58,724 bases of DNA, from NCBI GenBank assembly GCA_964419545.1, contig CAYQQU010000036.1, positions 1 to 58,724 of the forward strand. Direction: 5' to 3'. A program made the translations under genes and the position numbers. This document shows, piece after piece, positions 29,974 through 38,463 of the stretch. Every line of letters begins with the position of its first letter. Positions within the stretch are counted from its first letter, which is position 1. The stretch comes from CAYQQU01 sp964419545. GTDB taxonomy: Bacteria; Bacteroidota; Bacteroidia; Chitinophagales; Saprospiraceae. A model generated the notes under the pieces. The model ran no database searches. It saw nothing but the letters and a program-made list of their open reading frames with translations, and was not told where the DNA came from.

Positions 29974-32900
29974 TCAGGGATTCGGTTCGTCTCCACCGGT
30001 ATTGTAATTGGACGAGAGCGCAAGGAAGTCGAGGAAGTCCACCGTTCCGTCACAGTTGTAGTCGGCCGTGGGGTCGAAGTCCTGGTCGCCGTCGCTGAGA
30101 TTGTAGCTGGCTGAAAGCGCGAGGAAGTCGAGGAAATCGACGAAGTTATCGTTGTTCGAATCTCCCCCGGCCAGATCATCGACGGCGAGGTCGTTGGCAC
30201 CGGCGACGATGGTCTGGCCCGGCAGGGCCCGCTGCAGGTGGTAGTCCAGCTTGACGTAGATATCGTAAGTGCCCGTCGCCAGTCCGGTAAGGCCGAAGGC
30301 GCCGCCCGAAACGGTTACGGTCTGGCTGGTCACCAGCGAGTTATCCGCCGGATCATAAACGCTGATCGTCACGTTGCGGCCGTCACAAGCGCCCAACACG
30401 TTGGTGGTGAAGTTGATATCGCCGGTAGTCGGCGGATCGACGGTAAACGTGACCATGTCCGTCGACTCGGGGTTCGTAAATTCCGAGTGGTTGCTTTGAG
30501 CCGTCCGGATGACGATCACGTTCTGGCCGACCACGATGCCGTCGGCGGCCGTCAGGTCCCAGAAAGTTTGTCCGGGCTGGTCGGCGGTCGATATCCGCTC
30601 ATCGAAAGTGGGGTTATCCGGATCAACGGGGTTGATATAGAGGTGGAAGTGTTCCGTCAGGTTGTAGAGCACGTCCGTTGCGGTCCACTCCAGCGTAACA
30701 TCCGTACTCGGGACGGTCGAACCGTCGGCCGGCGCCGAAAAGCTGACCTGCGGTCCCGGCACCGTTACCTGGATGGAAGCCGTGCCGGTATTGCCGTCGG
30801 AATCCGTCACCGATGCGGTGATGGTTTGCAGCCCCGGCTCGATCAGGGTGGTCTGGAAAGCGCCGCCCGTTCCCGAGAAGGAAGGATCGATATCCGAGCT
30901 CCAGTTGAGCGAGGGGCTGATGTCTCCGTCCACGTCATCAATAGCCGTAGCCGTGAAATCAGTGGTGACGCCGCGGGTGATCGTACTGCCGTCCGAAGGC
31001 ACGGTGATATCCACTACCGGAACAGCGGGGTCGACGATGTTGAAAGTGACGATGTCGGTAGCTTCCGGGTTGGTGAACTCGGTGTGAATGCTTCGGTCGA
31101 CTACGATCACGATGGTATTTTGCCCGAACATCAGCCCGTCGGCCGCGGTCAGGTTCCAGGTGGTCGCGCCCGGCTCGGAAGCGGTTGAAATTTGATCGTC
31201 GAAATTCGGGTTATTGGGATCCGGCGGATTGACGTAGATGTGGAAATGCTCCCCGGCATCGGTCAGCACATCTGCGTAAGTCCATTCCAGCGTGACGTCG
31301 GTACTGGTGAGGGTCGCGTCGTCCAGGGGCGAAGTGATATCGACCTGCGGACCGGGCACGGTTACCTGGATGGAAGCGGAACCGATATTGCCGTCATTAT
31401 CGGCCACGGTCGCCGAGATGGTTTGCACGCCCGGTTCGATGAGCATAGCCTGGAAAGAACCGCCGCTGCCCGAAAATCCGGGATCGGTGTCCGAGCTCCA
31501 ACTCAACTGGTCGGTCAGGTCGCCGTCATCGAAATCGGTGGCGGCGCCTGCAAAATCAGTGAGCACCCCGCGGGTGATGGTCGCACCGTCCTGCGGGGCC
31601 GTAATATCGACCACCGGTTCGTCCTGAGCCACTTCACAGATCTCGATACCGTTGACCTTGGGGTTTTCTATCAGATCGTGCAGGAAATTGATGTCGAGAT
31701 TGCCGTCCGTCATCGTCAAGGTATGGCTGAGCACTAACCCGCGGTTGGCCCCGACGCGACGGTAGATATCGATATCATTGAAAATGTCGGGTACGCTCCC
31801 CTCGACTTCGACATCAAAAACGCGCTGCCCTACTCCGGTGAAAGCCAACTCCGATAAATACAACCGGATCTGGATGGTCGATCCCGACGTCACCGGGAAG
31901 TCCCAGGCCATTTCCGGCGCGAACGGTTGATCCCAGCGCTCCGACTGGAGCATTGCCTCGGTCGCACCGGAGCCGACGAGGGTCGGGTGAGTTAGGTCAA
32001 TGCTCACCGTTGTGGTGAAGAACACATCACACCCCCCGCAGTTTTCAAAAGAAACGTAAGGAGACGGATTGGGATCGGTGTCTTCCGAAAAGTCGGGAGA
32101 AGAACCGTCGCCGGCCGCCAGGGCGCCGCCGCCGTTATTCACGCGGTAAAGGATGTTCTGACAGCTGGCGAGGGGTTCGTAAACGAACCAGGTAAAGCCG
32201 ACCGGTACATCGGGATTGGTGCCGTCGCTTACGGTGACGGTAACGTCGTAGACACCGTTCGAATTGCCGGCGATGACCCCGGAAATCAAGCCGTCATTAC
32301 CGACGCTCAAGCCGGGAGGAAGTCCGGTGGCGTCGAAAGTAAGGACGTCCATATCGAGGTCTTCAAAGGTCAGTTGCAGAGCGATCACGTCGCTTTCGAA
32401 GCTTTCCTGATCGCCGGGATTATCCAGGGTAGGCGGATTCGGCGAAGGTTGGCCGATGCCGTTCAGCGTGATGCTGAGCGGGCTGCCGCCGTAATAATCG
32501 ATTACCAGATCGGCGGTATTGCCGGCCTCGAGGGCGCTGTTGGCTACCGTAATTTCGTAGGCGCCGCCCGCTTTTACCAGGAAGTTGCTCTGGTCGCCGG
32601 CAACGATGCTGAAGTCTGCAGCATCCGCGCCGGTAATGGACAGAGAGCTGATGACAATCCCCTGATTGCCGTCTATATTTTCCAGGGTGATCACCTCGGA
32701 GTCATTCGCGATGATATTGACGGATTGGGGGCCGCTCAGCACACTGGCGTCGCTCAGGTTACCGGTGGGATTATCGACCCCGTAGTACTCCATATTTTTT
32801 TGATTCCCCCCGCCCTGATTGGGCGATCCGCCAAGAATGTGTATACCGTCGCCGGAAACGATAGCCTGGGTTCCGTGGCGGGGGTGGTTGAGGTCGTCGA

Positions 32901-35900
32901 GCGCCTCCCAGGTATTGAGGTTAGGGTCGAGGGCCTCGGTGGTGGTGTAAGCCTGGCCGTTGCCTTCCCCGCCGATGACAAAGATCTTGTTTTGGAAATT
33001 AACGGTGCCGGAAGCCGCCCGCGGGGTCGGCAGGTTGCTGGCGGCGGGCAGGGTCGACCAGGTCTGGGCGCCAAAATCGTATACGTCGACCTCGGGCTGC
33101 AGCGGGGCGAAGGTGCCGCCGGCGCCGCCCGACAGACGACCGCCGACCACGTACAGCTTGTCGTCGTGAACAGCGGCATGGAAGTGATCCCTAGGCCGCG
33201 GCGCATCCGTCAGCGGCGTCCAGGTATTCGTTTGCGGATCGTATTCGTCAAACCAGGAAACGTAGCCGCCGTTATGGCCGATGGTGTTCCCGCCGATGAC
33301 GTAGAACTTGTCGTTGTAGACCACCAGTGCGGCGGAGCCTCTCTTACGGCCGGCCGGGATCTCCGGCCCCTGTATCCATAGGTCGTTGGCCGGGTCGTAC
33401 ATGTAGATGTAATCGGCCGGTGTTTCAACCGGAAAGTTATTGTCTTTGAAAGCGCCGATCACCCAGATCAGCCCCTGGTATTCGGTAGCCTGGAAGTGGT
33501 TCAGCTCCACGGGTACGGTGGCGCCTTCGGTCCAGGTATCGGTGGTGTAGTCGTAGATTTCCAGTTTGGTCGCCTGCTCGCGGCCGCCGAAGAGGTAGAA
33601 CTTGTCGCCGGCCTGCACGAAAGAACACTCGTGACGCGCCGTATAGTTTTCGTTTTCGTCCTTATTGTTCCAGACGGCGCCGGCGCTGGGGTCGGTAACG
33701 GTCCAGACGAAGCTGATGTCCACCGGAGTGTCGGAAGGTTTGCTTACGGTTATCGTTACCTGGTACGGGCTATTGTCCGCGGCGCCGGCAGTGATGGCGC
33801 CGAAGATCAGGCCGTTGGTAGGCTCGATATCCAGGCCGGGAGGCAGGTTGGACGCTAAGAATTGGAAGTTTTCTCCGTCCGTACCCCCGGAAGCCGCGAC
33901 CTGCAGGTTCACATTCGTTCCTTCCGGATCGGATTGGTTGGGGATCGGAGAAACCGTTATGGGCGGAGGCCCTACAGCGTCGCCGGGGCCGAGAATTTCA
34001 ATGGCGTTGATCAGGGGGTTTTCTACGACGTGGAAAAAGTTGATATCGAGATTGCCGTCGGCTACGGGAACGACGAATTCCTTCATGGTGGCCACTTTAT
34101 GGCCGACGTCCGCAACGATATCGTAATCATCGAGCAGTACCGTCCCCTCGATCGCCACGTCAAATACGCGTTCGCCGACCTCATTCGTGCAGGTACAGTT
34201 GCTCAACAGATAAAGGCGCACCTTGTAATTGCCGGGGATGGTAACCGGGAAGTCCCATTGCATTTCCTCCCCGGAGGCCGGGTCCCAACGTTCCCGCGAC
34301 CAGATTTCGGGAGGCGTCGAGGCCGGCACGGTGGCGTCGATCTGGTTGGGATCAGTGCCGGCGATGTTACTTCCGGCATTGCGGTACGGCGAGGGGTTGT
34401 TTGCGTCGTCGGCTTCCCAATCGGGATTGGGCGTATCCAGGGCAGATAGCGCGGCGCCACCGGCGTTGACCCGGTAGAGGACGACAAATTCTTCCAGGAC
34501 ATTGGCCTGTACGGGGACGATCAGCGGGGAGTTATCCCCGGAATGCGTTATTTCGATGTTCGCTGTTTGGTTGCCGATCTCATCCGGCAGGAAGCTGATA
34601 TCCAAGTCAGCGATGTTGCCCGGTCCTATGGTGACGCTGGTAGGGCCGGTGTAGCTGAATTTTCCGGAATAGTCCACCCCGTCGTTCGGATTGTCGTCTA
34701 CGATGGCGACCCCGGTGATCTCGATGGCCCCGGCGCTGGGTCCGCCCTCGTTGATGACCCGCAATTGCTGTCCTACCACGGGCGTGCCGACGGCCACATC
34801 GCCGAAATCAAGCGGTGGGTTCACCGCCGCCAGATCGGCTTGCGGATTTTCTTCCTGTACGGTGATGAAGTCCCAGATCGCAGAGAAAGGATCATTACTG
34901 CTTCGGGAAGTCGCGATGATCCCTACGGCCAGGGCCTGGTTGTCGTTGGGGTCCAGCCAGCTGCCCGGAACGGTTATCGGGTTGCCTGCAGGCGTTATCG
35001 TGATGCCGTTATCCGTCGACAGGAAGGGCTGCACGGTATTGTTGGCGGGGTCGCAGGTGAGGTACAGGTCGACGGCGTCGGCGCCAAGCAGGTCGTCGGT
35101 AGTACCCGGATCATTGTCCAGATCGGGATTGTAGGGCGGCTCGTCGGAAACGGCGATACCGCCTTCTTCGAGATATATTTTAATGCCCCCGTTCCCTCCG
35201 TTGGCGGCAAGCACCATCGAAAGGTAATTGTCCTGATCGCCCAGCCCGATCTGGATGCCGAATGACTGGAAGTCGATCGGTGTTTGGGCGTTTCCGTTGG
35301 ACGGATCGGGGAAAAACGGAGATTCCAGTTTGGCGTGGACGGAGAAGGGCGTCGAGCCGTTATTGACGCCAAACTGAAAAGCATAATCCTGGTCGTTATT
35401 GGCCTGGTAGGCATCTCCGGCCGGGATTTCATCGACGGACACTTTTCCGGCTGCTCCGCCGAACGACATCAGCTCGGTATCGAACTGCGTCAGGTAGTCG
35501 GTCGAACCGTTGATCATGAGCCCCGTAAAGCCCACCCCGAAGAAGCCGGTGCCCGGATCGTTATTCCAGAACGGGTACACGATGGGCATGGTGGTCGTCA
35601 TCCCGTTATCGGGATCGATAGCAAAAGCGTCATTGACGTCGGGAATGCCGTCGTTATCATCATCCGTATCGGTGAAATCGGAAACAAAGTCGCCGTCGTT
35701 ATCGGAAGGGAGGCTGCCGCCGGAACAGATATTCGAGCCGGCAGCCAGCTCGTCGCCATTGCTGTATCCGTCATCGTCGCTGTCTACGGTGAAGCTGTCG
35801 TAATCCGGGTCGCCGATCTGCGGGCAATTCCCGAAATCGCTGGGTTCGAAGATCGTAATGTTGTCGGCGCCGTAGGTCGCCACCCAGATGGTGCCCGGAA

Positions 35901-37527
35901 AGGGGTCATTGTCGCCCTGGGCGATGACGTCCAGCGGCTGGGAGCCGAAGTTCCCGAAGAAGCCGCGCTCGATAAAGTCCGTATCGTCACCGGCGTCGGT
36001 GAGGTCGTAACGGGTGATGATGCCGTTATAGGAAGCGGTGAGCAGGTTGCCCTGCATCGCACCGTTGAAGTTGGAGGCGGTATACTCGCAGATGCCGTTG
36101 GTGGAGGCGTTGTAAATGTCCAGACGCCCCGGTAGAGAAAGGTTGTTGGCATTATAAATCCCCTCTGAGGGGTTGTCCGGAAAATCAGCAATCGTCAGGG
36201 AGCTGTTGAAATAGCCGGAAACATTGTTGAGGAGGTCCGTGAAATTATAGACGGCCGTCGCCTGCCAGGACCCACTTATTTTTTCATAGATATAAATGCC
36301 GGCTTTTGCGGGGAAAGCCCGGATCGGGGTCGGGTGCCCTGCAAAATAAGGCGTACCGGATACGGGGTCCGGAGGCGTGATGTAGGTCAGCACATCGCCG
36401 TGCGTACTGCTTTCCGTTTCGTTGAATTCGTTGGTAATGTAGTGCCCGGCATCGAGCGAGCCGCCGACGGTGCCGACCAGTTGGTCATTTTCATCGTATT
36501 CCAGGGGGATACCGCCCCAGCTGCTGTTGGGGCCGTTGTCAATAGAGTACAATTTTCCTCCTTCGGTGAACACGACGTCGTAGGCGTTGCGATAGCCGGT
36601 GGAATAGACCTGTACCGGACCGCCCGGCTCCAGAATGGCCATGTTGGCGCCGTTATTGCCTCCGAAGGGGTCCCCCAGGTCGACCGTTGCGTTGTGCATC
36701 GGGTGGGTGGGGTCGGGATACGGGAAGTCATCTACATCATCTTTGGTGATATCCGGCCGCGTAGGGTCGTTCAGCGTAGGCAGGTCGTAGACATACTGGA
36801 TATTGGACCGCGGGTCGATGTAGATGGGCATGGATTCGATCACGTCGAGGTCGACGGCCAGCAAAACAGCCGAAGTAAAATACTCGATGGTGCCGGCGAA
36901 GTTGTTGCTGGGCGCGCCTTTATTGGTATTCCCCCCGACCATGACGTAGAGGATGTTATTGGCTTCATCGAGATCCATGCCGTTAATGGCGTGGTTTTCT
37001 TCGCAGCGGGCAAACCCGCGGACGAGGTCGACTTTATCCCAGGACGAGCCGTTCCAGGTCAGGCGGCTGAGGACGCCCGAGTTGGTGTCCAGCCCGGAGT
37101 CGGTGCCCACGCTGATCCGCCAGTCGGAAGAGGTCACGTAGAGGATGGGGTTGGCGGCCGTTCCGGCGAGCATGATCCCGGTCACTTGCCGGTTTTGAGT
37201 GGTGTTTAAGGTGCCGTCGTCGTTGTGGTTGGGCGTACCGTTTTTGACCAGGTCGATGGTTTCGGTAGCGACCACTTCGTAGGAAACGGCGCCGCCGTTG
37301 CTGACGCGATTGACGGTATAAGCCAGGATCAGCCCGTTTTGCTGGGCTACGTAAAGCCGGCCGTCGGGGCCAAAATCGAGCGATGTCGGATTTACCAACG
37401 ACTCCCCGACGAGGTTGTAAGAGTCGAAAGGAAAGTTCTGCCCTGTAAGGTTCTCAACCCCTCCCATCAGGAAGGCAAACAATAAGAGAACTGAGGTACG
37501 GAATGTCCGGGTGTAAAAATTTGCCAT
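29974..37527 (-). CDS. Secreted propeller/malectin/Kelch protein with C-terminal dockerin-like module
   Basis: 2517 residues from the start at 37527 (MANFYTRTF), chosen because it directly precedes a signal peptide (LLLFAFLMGG); an ATG at 37626 would add 33 residues. Approximate layout: sugar-dehydrogenase-like beta propeller 33-567; TSP3-like calcium stretch 573-645; LamG-like module 645-893; choice-of-anchor-D-like domain 897-1010; malectin-like 1010-1180; Ig-like; about six Kelch repeats 1280-1588 (LYVVGGR, IFVIGGEG); a second malectin-like domain 1786-1966; Ig-like domains to about 2360; dockerin-like pair of EF-hand loops 2452-2507 (DSNNDNFVDFLDF and DYNCDGTVDFLDF, with Asp/Asn at positions 1, 3, 5 and Asp at 12). 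It ends NTGGDEPNP with no T9SS sorting domain, unlike its three neighbours. It probably docks onto the cohesin-like proteins encoded downstream. Its ligand is unknown; malectin and Kelch domains suggest carbohydrate. Confidence 0.88.
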   Translation of the reverse strand: MANFYTRTFRTSVLLLFAFLMGGVENLTGQNFPFDSYNLVGESLVNPTSLDFGPDGRLYVAQQNGLILAYTVNRVSNGGAVSYEVVATETIDLVKNGTPNHNDDGTLNTTQNRQVTGIMLAGTAANPILYVTSSDWRISVGTDSGLDTNSGVLSRLTWNGSSWDKVDLVRGFARCEENHAINGMDLDEANNILYVMVGGNTNKGAPSNNFAGTIEYFTSAVLLAVDLDVIESMPIYIDPRSNIQYVYDLPTLNDPTRPDITKDDVDDFPYPDPTHPMHNATVDLGDPFGGNNGANMAILEPGGPVQVYSTGYRNAYDVVFTEGGKLYSIDNGPNSSWGGIPLEYDENDQLVGTVGGSLDAGHYITNEFNETESSTHGDVLTYITPPDPVSGTPYFAGHPTPIRAFPAKAGIYIYEKISGSWQATAVYNFTDLLNNVSGYFNSSLTIADFPDNPSEGIYNANNLSLPGRLDIYNASTNGICEYTASNFNGAMQGNLLTASYNGIITRYDLTDAGDDTDFIERGFFGNFGSQPLDVIAQGDNDPFPGTIWVATYGADNITIFEPSDFGNCPQIGDPDYDSFTVDSDDDGYSNGDELAAGSNICSGGSLPSDNDGDFVSDFTDTDDDNDGIPDVNDAFAIDPDNGMTTTMPIVYPFWNNDPGTGFFGVGFTGLMINGSTDYLTQFDTELMSFGGAAGKVSVDEIPAGDAYQANNDQDYAFQFGVNNGSTPFSVHAKLESPFFPDPSNGNAQTPIDFQSFGIQIGLGDQDNYLSMVLAANGGNGGIKIYLEEGGIAVSDEPPYNPDLDNDPGTTDDLLGADAVDLYLTCDPANNTVQPFLSTDNGITITPAGNPITVPGSWLDPNDNQALAVGIIATSRSSNDPFSAIWDFITVQEENPQADLAAVNPPLDFGDVAVGTPVVGQQLRVINEGGPSAGAIEITGVAIVDDNPNDGVDYSGKFSYTGPTSVTIGPGNIADLDISFLPDEIGNQTANIEITHSGDNSPLIVPVQANVLEEFVVLYRVNAGGAALSALDTPNPDWEADDANNPSPYRNAGSNIAGTDPNQIDATVPASTPPEIWSRERWDPASGEEMQWDFPVTIPGNYKVRLYLLSNCTCTNEVGERVFDVAIEGTVLLDDYDIVADVGHKVATMKEFVVPVADGNLDINFFHVVENPLINAIEILGPGDAVGPPPITVSPIPNQSDPEGTNVNLQVAASGGTDGENFQFLASNLPPGLDIEPTNGLIFGAITAGAADNSPYQVTITVSKPSDTPVDISFVWTVTDPSAGAVWNNKDENENYTARHECSFVQAGDKFYLFGGREQATKLEIYDYTTDTWTEGATVPVELNHFQATEYQGLIWVIGAFKDNNFPVETPADYIYMYDPANDLWIQGPEIPAGRKRGSAALVVYNDKFYVIGGNTIGHNGGYVSWFDEYDPQTNTWTPLTDAPRPRDHFHAAVHDDKLYVVGGRLSGGAGGTFAPLQPEVDVYDFGAQTWSTLPAASNLPTPRAASGTVNFQNKIFVIGGEGNGQAYTTTEALDPNLNTWEALDDLNHPRHGTQAIVSGDGIHILGGSPNQGGGNQKNMEYYGVDNPTGNLSDASVLSGPQSVNIIANDSEVITLENIDGNQGIVISSLSITGADAADFSIVAGDQSNFLVKAGGAYEITVANSALEAGNTADLVIDYYGGSPLSITLNGIGQPSPNPPTLDNPGDQESFESDVIALQLTFEDLDMDVLTFDATGLPPGLSVGNDGLISGVIAGNSNGVYDVTVTVSDGTNPDVPVGFTWFVYEPLASCQNILYRVNNGGGALAAGDGSSPDFSEDTDPNPSPYVSFENCGGCDVFFTTTVSIDLTHPTLVGSGATEAMLQSERWDQPFAPEMAWDFPVTSGSTIQIRLYLSELAFTGVGQRVFDVEVEGSVPDIFNDIDIYRRVGANRGLVLSHTLTMTDGNLDINFLHDLIENPKVNGIEICEVAQDEPVVDITAPQDGATITRGVLTDFAGAATDFDDGDLTDQLSWSSDTDPGFSGSGGSFQAMLIEPGVQTISATVADNDGNIGSASIQVTVPGPQVDITSPLDDATLTSTDVTLEWTYADVLTDAGEHFHIYVNPPDPNNPNFDDQISTASEPGATTWNLTAADGLMFGQNTIVIVVDRSIHTEFTNPEATDIVTFNIVDPAVPVVDITVPSDGSTITRGVTTDFTATAIDDVDGDISPSLNWSSDIDPSFSGTGGAFQTTLIEPGLQTITASVTDSDGNTGTASIQVTVPGPQVSFSAPADGSTVPSTDVTLEWTATDVLYNLTEHFHLYINPVDPDNPTFDERISTADQPGQTFWDLTAADGIVVGQNVIVIRTAQSNHSEFTNPESTDMVTFTVDPPTTGDINFTTNVLGACDGRNVTISVYDPADNSLVTSQTVTVSGGAFGLTGLATGTYDIYVKLDYHLQRALPGQTIVAGANDLAVDDLAGGDSNNDNFVDFLDFLALSASYNLSDGDQDFDPTADYNCDGTVDFLDFLALSSNYNTGGDEPNP

Positions 37528-38463
37528 TTTTGCTAGCCTGTTTTTTTTAATTGGATCTGCGATCGGTAAGTCTTCAGCCGTAGCGGTAAACCACCGGTTG
37601 GCAAAGGCCTTCAATCGGTTTTTCATTTTTTGCACCTTGTGGTTGGAGCTGCTCCAACAGATCGATCGACCACTCATCGGATGCTTGTTTTTAGCGATAG
37701 GGATCGATCGATGTCCGTGAAGCCCGATGAACGAGCGACGCCTGCGTTTCGCGCGAAGTGAAACACCCGGGCGCTTTCCCAAGTACCGGTGTGGAGGTAA
37801 GCGGAAGAAGGAATAGCTTCCTTCGGCAGGAGTAAATGTGTTCGTTCATAATGCTTCGTTTCATTTATTTCCAAGCGAGAGACGTACTCCCGCTTTATGT
37901 TTCCGACAATAGCGCAAAGCCGGCGCCGCTACCTCCCGGAAAGAAAAAGGGAGCGCGGAGCGGAGGAACGATCCCGATATCGAAAAGGTGTTCCCTTTTT
38001 CCGGGACGGCGGACTTCACTTTAGGTTTTGGTCGTCATCAACAGGCAAAAAAGAGACGTTAGCTGACAGGCAATTCTGAAATAAGGTTAGCAGGCTGCAA
38101 ACCTAAGCAGGCGTGACGATTCCAAATTTAATCAATCCTGTGCTGCTAGTTGCAGGTGCTGCATCACCGCTAAGTAGCGCAACCCCTGTCAATCACCCTT
38201 TATGGCCATTACCTTTTGAAACAGCTGCCGCCAAGCAACCGGCATGGTCAGTAGGTTTAAATCAACCTTACTCCGATGGTGTTAGTGCTCAACCTGTTCG
38301 AAGTTGTTGTAAAGGGAGAATGAATATCGTAGGAGGAATGAAATTCTAAATTTTCGGAGCAAAAATACGGATTTGTAGCACCGGGTACAACCAACAATTC
38401 AACTTTTTTTAAATTTTACACAAAAATGCTAACCCTCGACTTTTGCCTCCTTTCGGGCCCGGG
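37528..38463. other. 936-bp region without a recognised gene; long leader of the dockerin gene
   Basis: A strong minus-strand promoter-like sequence sits at 38360-38392, so about 830 bases may be transcribed ahead of the dockerin gene start at 37527. The part near 38110-38350 is less GC-rich than its surroundings and has a 78-codon plus-strand frame with no recognisable features. On the minus strand short frames there are broken by stops. It could hold a structured leader, a small RNA or the remains of an element; I cannot assign it. Confidence 0.5.
38360..38392 (-). promoter_or_regulatory. Bacteroidota-type promoter facing the dockerin/cohesin gene cluster
   Basis: On the minus strand: TTG at 38388-38390, a 20-bp spacer, then TATTTTTG at 38360-38367, matching the TAnnTTTG -7 box of Bacteroidota primary sigma factors. 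It is the best such match upstream of the surface-protein cluster. Confidence 0.6.

Noticed and set aside
38113..38349. 78-codon plus-strand frame in the intergenic region
   Set aside because: No motif, no ribosome-binding site and no good promoter on that strand; kept only as part of the unexplained region.
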